Below are positions 9,441-18,190 of a DNA stretch of 60,729 nt, piece after piece; position 1 is the stretch's first letter, and the number at the start of each line of letters is the position of its first letter. The translations under genes were made by a program, and so were the position numbers. This DNA is from Chromatiales bacterium. GTDB lineage: Bacteria; Pseudomonadota; Gammaproteobacteria; UBA6429. Location of the stretch: assembly GCA_027076405.1 (NCBI GenBank), contig JALTJN010000283.1, positions 1-60,729 on the forward strand, read 5' to 3'. The notes under the pieces are model-generated. The model was not told the origin of the DNA. It made no database searches and worked only from the letters and a program-made list of their open reading frames with translations.

Positions 9441-9472
9441 AAAAAAAAACGGTGCCCGAAGACACCGTTTTT
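9441..9472 (-). terminator. Rho-independent terminator of the VPLPA-CTERM gene, bidirectional type
   Basis: The stem AACGGTG/CACCGTT (7 bp) has an 8-nt loop and a long T run on the minus strand (complement of 9441-9449). On the plus strand five T follow, so it may work both ways. A second 7-bp pairing (TTCGGGC/GCCCGAA, 9434-9461) overlaps it and could compete. It lies 22 bp after the stop at 9494. Confidence 0.9.
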
Positions 9473-9493
9473 ATCATAAAGACTTAATTAAGA

Positions 9494-10312
9494 TTAAGCT
9501 TTACGACGACGTGCTACACCAGCCAGACCTAACAGACCTGAACCGAATAACCATACTGCAGCAGGAACTGGAACCGCTGAAGTAGTGATAGCTGTAATAG
9601 TAACTGTAGTCATATCAAAGTTAGCATTGAACTGTGAGAATGGGCCGTTATCCATTGGAGAACCACCGATACCGTCATCAGAACCTAAGCTTAGCTGGCC
9701 TAATGTTGTGCCAAAGCCAGTTTGACCTGCAGTATTAAAGGTAGATGTTGCAATAGGTGCTGGACCAATAGGGTACTTACCTTTTTTAACACCATCAGAT
9801 GCAGGCGTTGCACATGCACCACTAGCAGCACAAGTAGCTGCATCAAAAGTATCGTTAACTGCGAACACACCATCACCTAGCTCAGCAAATAAACCCGCAC
9901 CGTCTAATACGATTTGAGTTGAAATATCTGCAGTACCCCATGAGAATGTCATGTTACCGATAAGTAATGAACCTGGGCCACCAGCACCATCACCAATTGC
10001 TTGGAAATAAACGCCAGAAGCAATAGCAGGAGTAGTGCCATTGAAGAACTCAAATGGAGCAACAGTACCTGAACCAGCACCTGTATCTGTATCAAATTGC
10101 ATAGTACCTGAAATTTGAGTACGAACACCATAACCCCATGTCGCATCATAATAATAAGGCTTAGACGTATTCGCTACAACAGTACCGGAAGAATCTAGCA
10201 TAGTGAACAGACCACTGTAGTCCATATCGATGATAACAGCTTGTGAAGCAGTTGCGCTTAAACCTAGAGCAGCACCTAGTGCTACTGATAATGCAGATTT
10301 TTTCAAATTCAT
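9494..10312 (-). CDS. VPLPA-CTERM sorting-domain surface protein (copy 1)
   Basis: This is a 272-aa exported protein. A Sec signal peptide ends near ATASQA (residues 1-25). A roughly 215-aa extracellular module follows, shared with the other two small copies and with the large protein: KPYYYDATWGYG, GDGAGGPGSLLIGN, SDDGIGGSPMDNG, FNANFDM. The C-terminus is a textbook exosortase signal: VPVPAAVWLFGSGLLGLAG, then VARRRK. Exosortase should cut this tail at the membrane. GAGGATG lies 8 bp before the ATG. A sigma-54 promoter and paired half-sites upstream, and a strong terminator downstream, make it a single-gene unit probably controlled by PrsK/PrsR. The function of the module is unknown. Confidence 0.9.
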   Translation of the reverse strand: MNLKKSALSVALGAALGLSATASQAVIIDMDYSGLFTMLDSSGTVVANTSKPYYYDATWGYGVRTQISGTMQFDTDTGAGSGTVAPFEFFNGTTPAIASGVYFQAIGDGAGGPGSLLIGNMTFSWGTADISTQIVLDGAGLFAELGDGVFAVNDTFDAATCAASGACATPASDGVKKGKYPIGPAPIATSTFNTAGQTGFGTTLGQLSLGSDDGIGGSPMDNGPFSQFNANFDMTTVTITAITTSAVPVPAAVWLFGSGLLGLAGVARRRKA

Positions 10313-10406
10313 TTATACATCCTCATTTAGAATATTTTTTGTTTCAGAGCCAAACCAGATTAAAGCTCGGATTGAACATTGAACGGTGACTCTTGCTGGG
10401 AACCAA

Positions 10407-10422
10407 AGCACTTTACAGGCCA
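10407..10422 (-). promoter_or_regulatory. sigma-54 (-24/-12) promoter of VPLPA-CTERM copy 1
   Basis: On the minus strand the sequence is TGGCCTG-TAAA-GTGCT, with GG and GC exactly 10 bp apart. It matches the RpoN consensus TGGCMYR-N4-TTGCW with one mismatch (G for T). The predicted start of transcription is about 85 bp before the ATG. Two TGTAAA half-sites lie 65-110 bp further upstream. Confidence 0.7.
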
Positions 10423-10486
10423 ACAACAAATAAACCCTTATTTTTCAATTAGTTAAAATACTCCATGTTCTTTTATTTAAGTCTCA

Positions 10487-10533
10487 CCGATACTTTTACA
10501 TACCTCAACAAATATTTTGTAAACATTCCCGAC
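10487..10533. promoter_or_regulatory. paired TGTAAA half-sites, candidate PrsR enhancer
   Basis: One half-site is TGTAAAAGTATCGG on the minus strand (10487-10500); the other is TGTAAACATTCCCGAC on the plus strand (10518-10533). The second matches 14 of 16 bases of the half-site at 21667-21682. Here the arms point outward, unlike the inward 37-bp elements at 2732 and 21667. Confidence 0.45.
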
Positions 10534-10872
10534 AAAACTTAAACCAACCAATGAAAGAAAAAATATTTTTTATATAAATCAATAACTTAAAATAACAAAC
10601 CATCTCCCCCTATTTTTTATCACATAAATATAAATTTAAAGTGAATTATTTATAAAGAACATACCCTTCACTTATTTACTTTATTTTTCAACAATTTAAA
10701 TAGAATTCAAAAAAAAACTATTAGGTGTCGGTTTTTTTAACAAAAAAAGTTACTACTGCATATTTACCAGTACCCCAAAAAAACTTTTCTAACAATAGCT
10801 ATGCAGCAGCACCCTCAACATACGGCACAATTTCACACCCTATAACCAGAAAAAATATTAGGAGAAAATATT
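10534..10872. other. AT-rich intergenic region between divergent units
   Basis: About 340 bp with no supported coding region. It separates the minus-strand VPLPA-CTERM gene from the plus-strand small ORF and TPR-sulfotransferase, and must contain their promoter. Poly-A and poly-T runs dominate and no confident -10/-35 pair can be chosen by eye. Confidence 0.5.
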
Positions 10873-10947
10873 ATGGATGGACACCTAAATAAGCATGCAA
10901 GGACAGCTTTCAGATTTACACGAGACAAGAATTATGAAATGACTTAG
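10873..10947 (+). CDS. possible small ORF (24 codons) with strong ribosome-binding site
   Basis: AGGAGA lies 7 bp before an ATG that opens a 24-codon frame ending in TAG. The peptide is basic and short (MDGHLNKHARTAFRFTRDKN, then YEMT). This Shine-Dalgarno is stronger than that of the sulfotransferase gene starting 40 bp downstream, which shows none. It could be a leader peptide, a translated uORF or a small substrate peptide; its single Tyr sits next to Glu and near Asp, the usual setting for tyrosine sulfation. A chance ORF is also possible. Confidence 0.35.
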   Translation: MDGHLNKHARTAFRFTRDKNYEMT

Positions 10948-10987
10948 ACTTCGTTGACTTAACTAACAATAATCACACTCTCACCTA

Positions 10988-13159
10988 ATGAACAAAAGAT
11001 TTCAAGAAATACTACAGCTAGCTCAGACAGGACACACCACAGAAGCCATAAAGAAATGTGAACGCGCTATTAAAAAAAAACCACGTGAAGTCGACTTGTT
11101 ATTACTTGCTGCCAGCCTCTATGCACAAAACAATCAATATGAAAAAATTATAGATTACTGCCTACGCGCTATTCGAGTTGATGCCAAAAACGTTAATGCT
11201 TTATATAATTTGAGTATCGCTTTCTTACATATTAAAGACTATGCAAATACAATTAAATATTCATTATCTTTAATTAAGCTAAATAAAAATAACGCCAAAG
11301 CTTATGCTAATTTAGGGCTTGCCTATTGGCACACAGGAGAACTGGAAAAAGCAAAAGAAAACTCACTGATTGCTCTTAAGCTGGATAACAAAATTGCAAC
11401 CAACCTAAATAACCTTGGCCTTATATATAAAAGTCTTGGCGATACAGAAGCTGCCTGCACCTATTTTAAGAGAGCCATTCAAGCTGACTCACAGCTTGCT
11501 GAGGCTTATTACAATTACGGTATAGCACTACTCGACCAAGATGACTCACTAGGTGAAGACTATCTTGGCAAGGCATTACAAATTAAGCCAGACTACTGCG
11601 AAGTCAATAATTATCTAGGCCTAAGACACCTCAACAATGATCGAGCCACGACCTCCATTGAATACTTTAAAAAAGCTATCATACAAAAACCAGACTATGC
11701 TGAAGCATACTGTAATTTAGGCAATGCCTTAATGGCTAATCAGGAATACACATCCGCCATCGCCGTTTACAGAAAAGCCATAGAATACAAACCTGACTTT
11801 GCCAGCGCTTATAACAACCTAGGCAACGCCTTGCTTGACCATGATAACTACAGGGAAAATTATAATGAAGCCGAACAGTGCTATTTAAAAGCTATATCAC
11901 TAGCACCAGAGCTAGATGACACTTATAAGAATCTTGCCATCTGCTACCAAGGTGAAGGACTTCACCATAAAGCCTTACATTATTTCAAAATATATAATGA
12001 TCGAGTTCCTAATGACGAAACAGTCATTGCTGGTATGGCTTCTGTGTACGAACGTTGCGCTGAATTTGAAACGGGTATCCAATTACTAGAACCATATATT
12101 AACAAAGAGCACGTTAGCCCAGAAATTATACTTGCTTACACGAAATTTTCTCGTCACTTTAAATTCGAAAAAAAAGCCATGCAAGCATTACTCAATATTG
12201 ATGATGAAAAACTCTCTAATAAACTAAAGACAGAAAAATATTATGCATTAGGAAAATTAGCTGACTCCCAAGGCGACCATGACAATACCTTTAACTATTA
12301 CAAAATAGCAAATGATATTGAAGAAATAGTATTTGATCTTGCAGATGAAAAACGAAAACTTGAAAATCTCAAAACATATTTTTCTAAGGACAAACTACAA
12401 GCATTAGAAAAATCACAGGTTACAAGCAGATTACCCATCTTTATAGTAGGGATGCCACGGTCTGGAACCAGTTTAGCCGAACAAATTTTAGCCAGCCATC
12501 CCGATGTTTTTGGTGCAGGCGAGTTAGAGAACATCCATAATATTACCCAACAACTAAGCACTGAATTAGAACCCCAAAATAATTACCCTCTATGCCTTGA
12601 TAACATGAGCAGTGAACATGCAACTAGAGTCGCTAAAAAACACCTAAGCGACCTACAAAAAATGGCCCCTGAAGCCAAATACATCGTTGATAAGATGCCT
12701 CATAACTTTATGGGTCTGGGTATTATTAGCTTGCTATTTCCAAATGCAACAATTATTCATTGTAAACGCAGCTCGGTAGATACTTGCCTATCTATATATT
12801 TTCAACACTTTAACAAACACCATTCTTACTCCAATAGTCTCAAAATGCTTGGAAAATATTACAACTTGTACCTTGACCTTATGGATCATTGGAGAAATGC
12901 TTTAAGCATGAACATCATTGAACTAGAATACGAAAAAGTAATAGCTAATCCTGAAGACGAAATGAAAAACTTATTAAAACAATGCAATATTGACTGGGAT
13001 CCCGCCTGCTTAAAATTCCATGAAAACAAACGCACAGTTATGACACCTAGTTATGACCAAGTGCGCCAACCTATTTATAATAGCTCTGTAGCAAAATGGA
13101 AGAAATATGAACATCACATAGGTGACTTAATTAAACACCTAGGCGATAGCGCATATTAA
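10988..13159 (+). CDS. TPR-repeat sulfotransferase
   Basis: This 723-aa cytosolic-type protein is the longest of the five TPR-sulfotransferases. About twelve TPR units fill residues 1-450 (typical A-x-x-NLG-x-A-x-x-x-x-G repeats). The sulfotransferase domain occupies about 480-715, with phosphosulfate loop GMPRSGTSLAEQIL (488-501), Glu in GAGELEN (about 512) and Lys in IVDKMPHNF (about 569). The 3'-phosphate motif is KRSSVDTCLS (593-602), where Ser-Ser replaces the usual Asp-Pro. The C-terminal signature KRTVMTPSYDQVRQPIY is present. It begins a plus-strand run with a TPR-methyltransferase (43-bp gap) and another TPR-sulfotransferase, so these probably act on the same substrate. The start has no obvious Shine-Dalgarno; coupling to the small ORF upstream is possible. 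Confidence 0.9.
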   Translation: MNKRFQEILQLAQTGHTTEAIKKCERAIKKKPREVDLLLLAASLYAQNNQYEKIIDYCLRAIRVDAKNVNALYNLSIAFLHIKDYANTIKYSLSLIKLNKNNAKAYANLGLAYWHTGELEKAKENSLIALKLDNKIATNLNNLGLIYKSLGDTEAACTYFKRAIQADSQLAEAYYNYGIALLDQDDSLGEDYLGKALQIKPDYCEVNNYLGLRHLNNDRATTSIEYFKKAIIQKPDYAEAYCNLGNALMANQEYTSAIAVYRKAIEYKPDFASAYNNLGNALLDHDNYRENYNEAEQCYLKAISLAPELDDTYKNLAICYQGEGLHHKALHYFKIYNDRVPNDETVIAGMASVYERCAEFETGIQLLEPYINKEHVSPEIILAYTKFSRHFKFEKKAMQALLNIDDEKLSNKLKTEKYYALGKLADSQGDHDNTFNYYKIANDIEEIVFDLADEKRKLENLKTYFSKDKLQALEKSQVTSRLPIFIVGMPRSGTSLAEQILASHPDVFGAGELENIHNITQQLSTELEPQNNYPLCLDNMSSEHATRVAKKHLSDLQKMAPEAKYIVDKMPHNFMGLGIISLLFPNATIIHCKRSSVDTCLSIYFQHFNKHHSYSNSLKMLGKYYNLYLDLMDHWRNALSMNIIELEYEKVIANPEDEMKNLLKQCNIDWDPACLKFHENKRTVMTPSYDQVRQPIYNSSVAKWKKYEHHIGDLIKHLGDSAY

Positions 13160-13202
13160 AATCAATAATTCACTATTTCAACAAAGTGCACGGTATATCA
13201 AA

Positions 13203-14711
13203 GTGGTCAAGCCAATTAAGCCCAAAGAACAAAAAATATTACAAAGCGCCCAGCAGCTACTTTCTGAGAACAACGCTGAAGCTGCTAAGGATATTCTCTT
13301 AAAATACAAACGAAATAATAAAGTAAGCCAACATACACATCACCTACTGGGTTTAAGCTATGCCATCTTAGGTGAATTCAAAAGCGCCTTATTATTAGTT
13401 GAACCATTAACACAATCCAACTCAAACAACCTCGAATACTTAAAGCTACTTGGCGGCATCTATCATGGCCTCCATCAATATTCTAATGCCATCCACACCT
13501 TTAAACGCGCACTAAAAATAAATGCAAATGATTTTCAGACACTATCAAATTTGGCCAGTTCATTAAAGGAAGACTCACAATACGAAAGTTCGGAAAAATA
13601 TTTTAAACAATCACTTCAAATACAACCCAATCAACCTGACGCATTGACTAATTTCGGCTTACTCATGCAAACCAATGCCAAACTTGATGACGCCATTGAA
13701 CTTCACCAAACGGCACTTAAATATCAACCAGAACACCCCAATGCACTATATAACTTAGCCTATGCACTAAACGAAAAGGGTGAATACCAGGCTTCTTTAG
13801 AAATATATGACAAAGTGGTTAAGGCTATGCCTCAACATGTAAGGGCGCTTTGCGATATTGCACATATATTCGGGAAATTAAAACAAGCACAGAATGCCCT
13901 ACCATATTTGCAACGTGCTATTCAGCTTTCACCTAACGATGAACATGCTCACTTAAATCTGGGTATTACGCATCGAATGTTAGATCAATTTGACTTAGCC
14001 GAAAGCAGCTTTAATGAAACCATTCGTATAAACCCAAATAACAATACTGCTAAATATTATCTCGCTATTATGAAGGGCGATAGCTCCATAAGTAGCTCAC
14101 CTGATGAATACGTACAGGAACTATTTGATGGTTATGCTGAAACATTTGATAACCAACTCATTGAACAATTGCAGTACAAAACGCCTGAACTAATTGGAGA
14201 GATGGCGAAAAAACACTTAGATATATCTAAAAAATATAAAATACTAGACTTAGGCTGCGGCACTGGCTTGGCAGGCATTCACCTTCAAGACATTTCTGAA
14301 CATATGATTGGTATAGACCTATCATCCAAAATGTTGAAAAAAGCTGAAGAACGAAATATTTATAATGAACTAATTACTACTGGTATTGAACAATATTTTG
14401 AAACCCATGATTTTCAACCTGATATTATTTTATCGGCAGATGTATTCGTTTATATTGGCGACATATCCACTATTTTCAAACAAGTTTCAACAACCATTGA
14501 GAAAAATGGATTGTTTGTTTTCTCAACAGAGGACTCCTCTGAGACAGACACGTTTATGCTGAGAGATTCTGGGCGCTTTGCGCATAATGAAAAATATATT
14601 TACTCATTAGCTAGGGAAAATGATTTTGAATTATTAGACACACAAAAAACAATTATTCGATATGAAGCAGACGAGCCGATTCATGGACAAGTTTACTTAC
14701 TACAAAAATAA
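13203..14711 (+). CDS. TPR-repeat SAM-dependent methyltransferase
   Basis: This 502-aa protein resembles the TPR-containing predicted methyltransferases (COG4976 type). About eight TPR units occupy residues 10-290. A linker with the family motif LFDGYAETFDNQL (307-319) leads to a class I methyltransferase domain, with SAM motif I LDLGCGTGLAG (348-358), acidic motif II IGIDLSSKML, and SADVFVYIGD. The start is GTG with no clear Shine-Dalgarno and no better ATG nearby, so the exact N-terminus is uncertain. It lies between two TPR-sulfotransferases on the same strand, which suggests methylation and sulfation of one target; TPRs at the front of both enzyme types hint at a shared docking mode. A close relative lies at 24424-25719. 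Confidence 0.87.
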   Translation: MVKPIKPKEQKILQSAQQLLSENNAEAAKDILLKYKRNNKVSQHTHHLLGLSYAILGEFKSALLLVEPLTQSNSNNLEYLKLLGGIYHGLHQYSNAIHTFKRALKINANDFQTLSNLASSLKEDSQYESSEKYFKQSLQIQPNQPDALTNFGLLMQTNAKLDDAIELHQTALKYQPEHPNALYNLAYALNEKGEYQASLEIYDKVVKAMPQHVRALCDIAHIFGKLKQAQNALPYLQRAIQLSPNDEHAHLNLGITHRMLDQFDLAESSFNETIRINPNNNTAKYYLAIMKGDSSISSSPDEYVQELFDGYAETFDNQLIEQLQYKTPELIGEMAKKHLDISKKYKILDLGCGTGLAGIHLQDISEHMIGIDLSSKMLKKAEERNIYNELITTGIEQYFETHDFQPDIILSADVFVYIGDISTIFKQVSTTIEKNGLFVFSTEDSSETDTFMLRDSGRFAHNEKYIYSLARENDFELLDTQKTIIRYEADEPIHGQVYLLQK

Positions 14712-14792
14712 AATAGCATTGCTTAAAACACCCCACCTATAGTATTAAGCTTACCCCTATTAAATAGATTATTTTAAAGAAAGATTTAAAAG

Positions 14793-16523
14793 ATGACTCA
14801 AACACCATTTGCGCAACAAAAACTCGCTATAAGAACAGCTATGCAGACCCAAAATTTTGTACAGGCTAAACAACTTTTAGCACCCTATACAGAGTCAGAA
14901 GAAGCTGATGCTGAGTTTTGGGAGATTATGGCCTATGTTAATGTAAAACTTAATGATATCCACTCTGCCATTAGCGCATACAAAAAAGCCATACACTTTC
15001 CTCCCGTTAAAATTGATATTTATAATAACTTAGGCTTTCTCCAACAATCTTTAGGACAGTTTAGCGAAGCCATTAATAATTTCGAAAATGCATTAAGTAT
15101 TGATGAAAACAACCTCAATGCCATGTACAACCTAGCCTTAGCACATGCTTCAATCAAAAACCTTAGCACCGCAGAAGAGCTCTATCGAAAAGTCATAAAA
15201 GCACACCCACAATTTGCAACCGCTTATATAAATTTAGGCAATATATTAAGAGATTTAAATCGTATAGATGATGCCATTAGTCTTTATGAAAAAGCCCTGC
15301 AGCATGACACTAACTCTGTACTTGCACACATAAATTTAGCGACACTACTAGAAAAAAATCATGACTTAAATGCATCTGCACAGCACTGTGAGGCTGCTCT
15401 TTCTCTACAAGCTAACTCACACGCTGCCACACTTACACTGGCCACAGTAAAACGTCGCCTAAATGACTTAGAAGGGAGTAAGCAGCTTCTAGAGAAATCT
15501 ATCGCCTTAGCAACAACACCTACCGAACAAGCTAGCTCCTATAGCGCCCTTGGAAAAACTTTAGAAAAACTAGACTTATTTGATGAGGCCTATCTGAGCT
15601 TTGAAAATGCAAACCAGGCATGCAAAGCAATCTCATCAGAACTTAACATTGACTCTCATGCATATATGGATAACGTAAATAAAAATTTGAAACTAATAGA
15701 AAACACAATCCCGTCACAGTGGCCTGCAGTCGTCCAGAATAAGGAAACTCAGCCCCCTGTATTTATCGTAGGCTTTCCTCGCTCGGGCACAACACTTATG
15801 GAACAGATTCTTGTTTCACACCCCAGTATGACATCTAGCGAAGAAGCCCCCATCATCACGCAACTCGTTACAGAAACCCCCGCACTATTTGAGCTTGATA
15901 CTAAGTACCCAGAATGCATACCCGAACTAACAGAGGCACACATCAAAACATTAAGAAAACATTATTGGGAAATGGTTGAAAATTATGCGGGTGATGACTT
16001 AAAAGGCAAACGGTTTATCGACAAGCAACCCCTAAATATTACCGAGGCAAGCCTTATTTACCGTCTATTTCCCGATGCTCATTTTATCGTTTTAATACGT
16101 GATCCTCGTGATGTATGCTTAAGCTGCTACACCAACACCTTCGCCTTAAATCAGGCAATGGTGAATTTCCTTGATCTATCCACAACCACCACATTATATA
16201 ACTCCGTTATGAACCTATGGGGTCAATACCGTACAAAGCTTCCTATTAAGCACATTGAAGTGAGATATGAGAACCTAGTTAATGACATGCCCTCTGTTAC
16301 ACAAAAAATACTTACTTTCATTGATGAAGAATGGGACGATTCTGTATTAGATTTTTTCAATACCGCTAAAGATCGCTATGTAAAAACACCAAGCTATGAA
16401 AGCATCTCAACTCCTGTATATTCAAGCTCTATTGGCCGATGGAAAAACTTCCGCCAACAGATGGAAGCAATAACACCCGAACTAGAAAGCATTACTAAAA
16501 AGCTTGGCTATTCATACAATTAA
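14793..16523 (+). CDS. TPR-repeat sulfotransferase, divergent subfamily
   Basis: This 576-aa protein has about seven TPR units (residues 10-270) and a sulfotransferase domain (about 320-570). It stands apart from the other four copies. The phosphosulfate loop is GFPRSGTTLMEQIL (327-340), the acidic motif is SSEEAPI rather than GAGEL, the Lys motif is FIDKQPLN, and the 3'-phosphate motif is IRDPRDVCLSCY. The closing signature KDRYVKTPSYESISTPVY is kept. The closer match to canonical PRSGTT and RDPRD suggests this copy is the least derived. It is third in the plus-strand run, 81 bp after the methyltransferase, and is followed by the oxygenase frame. The acceptor is unknown. Confidence 0.9.
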   Translation: MTQTPFAQQKLAIRTAMQTQNFVQAKQLLAPYTESEEADAEFWEIMAYVNVKLNDIHSAISAYKKAIHFPPVKIDIYNNLGFLQQSLGQFSEAINNFENALSIDENNLNAMYNLALAHASIKNLSTAEELYRKVIKAHPQFATAYINLGNILRDLNRIDDAISLYEKALQHDTNSVLAHINLATLLEKNHDLNASAQHCEAALSLQANSHAATLTLATVKRRLNDLEGSKQLLEKSIALATTPTEQASSYSALGKTLEKLDLFDEAYLSFENANQACKAISSELNIDSHAYMDNVNKNLKLIENTIPSQWPAVVQNKETQPPVFIVGFPRSGTTLMEQILVSHPSMTSSEEAPIITQLVTETPALFELDTKYPECIPELTEAHIKTLRKHYWEMVENYAGDDLKGKRFIDKQPLNITEASLIYRLFPDAHFIVLIRDPRDVCLSCYTNTFALNQAMVNFLDLSTTTTLYNSVMNLWGQYRTKLPIKHIEVRYENLVNDMPSVTQKILTFIDEEWDDSVLDFFNTAKDRYVKTPSYESISTPVYSSSIGRWKNFRQQMEAITPELESITKKLGYSYN

Positions 16524-16558
16524 AATCCAAAATCAACTCTACTTGGAACTTCAACAAT

Positions 16559-16672
16559 ATGCCGACCATGCAACTGTTACAAAAAGCACTGACACGTGAA
16601 TACTGGCAAGAGCTGAACCCCGACCTTTCTATTTCTGATGACTTACTGTCACCCCCCAGAGCCACCTTATGA
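16559..16672 (+). other. 5' fragment of the oxygenase gene, separated by a frameshift in a C6 tract
   Basis: This 37-codon open frame begins at ATG 16559 (a second ATG is at 16568) and reads into a run of six C at 16652-16657, where it ends in TGA. Its sequence (LTREYWQELNPDLSISDDLL) looks like a genuine protein N-terminus. If one C is removed it runs in frame straight into the oxygenase ORF as LLSPPEPPYELDNKL. The gene is thus either frameshifted here, slipped at the homopolymer, or mis-sequenced by one base. Confidence 0.75.
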
Positions 16673-17507
16673 GCTTGATAACAAGCTCATAAATAGTTGT
16701 GCTACACAGTATAAGGAAGATGGTTATTTTCAATCACAACCATTAATACCTACGGACTTATGCAAGCAATTATCTGAAGCGATTATTAAAGTAACGGCTC
16801 AAGGTCTGCCCGCTCAATTTTGCTTAGTCTACGATGAATTTTGGTTTTATAATGTAGCGACATCAGATGATGATTCTGGATGGTCTCCTCATCGTGATTT
16901 ACAATTTCCCAACTCCATCAACAGCGATGGAACACCTAAAATAATAAATCTATGGATCCCTTTAACCGATGCCACCACCCTAAATGGCTGCATGTGTATG
17001 CTACCTGCATCGCGCGACCCAGACTACCCTACAGACTTCGCCTCGCTAATTGACCAAGATTTCAGGTCAGTAAAACATTACACACCCGATATGCTACAAA
17101 ATTTTCGCGCATTACCAGCTAAAGCTGGAAGCATTTTAGGCTGGAACCAATACGTTTTTCACTGGGGCTCTAGAAGTAGCCACTGGGCAAAGGAACCTCG
17201 CATTAATTACTCCATGTACGTCCAACGCGCAGATGTAAAACCTTATGATGATTTAGCCATTAATCTTAAAGGCGATAATAATTTTGAGCTAAGCTTTGAT
17301 ATGCGTTTGGGGTTAGTTTGTCGTTCATTATGGCAGTATAAAAACACTAATAGCTTAAGTTTAGGCGATGAGCTTATTGCTTTTGCAAAAGACAATCACA
17401 CGCTACTTAGTGGCCGTGGCTACCAAGAACTTAATATCGGACGTAATGATCCCTGCTGGTGTGGTTCAGGTAAGCGGTTTAAGCATTGCCATGGTGAGAA
17501 TATTTAG
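16638..17507 (+). CDS. phytanoyl-CoA dioxygenase-like Fe(II)/2OG oxygenase with SEC-C tail (5' end frameshifted)
   Basis: The 289-aa frame encodes a non-haem iron oxygenase of the PhyH type. The iron-binding HxD is SPHRDLQFP (H85, D87) and the distal His lies in FHWGSRSSHW. The last 20 residues form a SEC-C zinc motif (GRNDPCWCGSGKRFKHCHG), a frequent C-terminal add-on. The expected N-terminus lies in another frame upstream (16559-16672); a single extra C at 16652-16657 breaks the gene. The ATG at 16638 would leave a product about 26-29 residues short at the N-terminus but with an intact catalytic core. PhyH-type enzymes hydroxylate lipids, metabolites or modified amino acids. Beside sulfotransferases and a methyltransferase it is probably part of the modification set. 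Confidence 0.85.
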   Translation: MTYCHPPEPPYELDNKLINSCATQYKEDGYFQSQPLIPTDLCKQLSEAIIKVTAQGLPAQFCLVYDEFWFYNVATSDDDSGWSPHRDLQFPNSINSDGTPKIINLWIPLTDATTLNGCMCMLPASRDPDYPTDFASLIDQDFRSVKHYTPDMLQNFRALPAKAGSILGWNQYVFHWGSRSSHWAKEPRINYSMYVQRADVKPYDDLAINLKGDNNFELSFDMRLGLVCRSLWQYKNTNSLSLGDELIAFAKDNHTLLSGRGYQELNIGRNDPCWCGSGKRFKHCHGENI

Positions 17508-17565
17508 CAGTCATGTAATTGGCGTAAATACTGCCTTTCAGATAAGCAAAAAACACTAAATTTAT

Positions 17566-18057
17566 TTAAGATTCTTTACTATGCCGAGGGAAGTCCAAAA
17601 AACAGTCCTTTATATACTCAGACTTCAGTACAAGCCCTAAGACTAAGACACTACCTGCTAATTGCCACCAAGCATGAACACCTAGCGTCTGCACACCCCT
17701 TATCATCATGGGTGAAAAAGCTAGCAGCACATTGAAAACAGCCGATATAGCCAATAACTCCCGACCTTTATGCCAGATTTTTTTCACACCCTCAGAAGCA
17801 TCCGGATCTCTTTTAATTAACGCATACACAACAAGTAAAGCAGGTATACCGGCTAATGCACCGAGGGACATCATTAACTTATCTGCATATAAAAGGTTTA
17901 TTAAACCCATTCGATCACTTTTATTTGAAAGTGAAACTACCAATACGACATAAGGCCTAATTAAAAATAAAAATATAAACCACATATTAAAATCAGGCAC
18001 TAAGCATAAATGTTTGTCATAACTAGAAAACGCATAGTTTTTCTTTTTTTCACTCAT
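17566..18057 (-). CDS. small integral membrane protein (DUF2919-like)
   Basis: This 163-aa protein has about four hydrophobic helices (residues 23-45, 60-82, 98-116, 125-145) and short charged loops. The start YDKHLCLVPDFNMWFIFLFL resembles the DUF2919 family (E. coli YfeZ-like inner-membrane proteins of unknown function), but I am not certain. It is a single minus-strand gene facing away from the next TPR-sulfotransferase and has no visible link to the neighbouring enzymes. A membrane anchor or immunity-like role cannot be judged from sequence. Confidence 0.6.
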   Translation of the reverse strand: MSEKKKNYAFSSYDKHLCLVPDFNMWFIFLFLIRPYVVLVVSLSNKSDRMGLINLLYADKLMMSLGALAGIPALLVVYALIKRDPDASEGVKKIWHKGRELLAISAVFNVLLAFSPMMIRGVQTLGVHAWWQLAGSVLVLGLVLKSEYIKDCFLDFPRHSKES

Positions 18058-18190
18058 TTATAACCCACTATTTAACAACATTATGATAGAGACTAAAAAC
18101 TGTTATAAACAGATATTTGCATCTCACACTAATACAAATATACTCAAGCACAGCATATAATAAAACAACATTAAACAGTATAGTTAAAAC

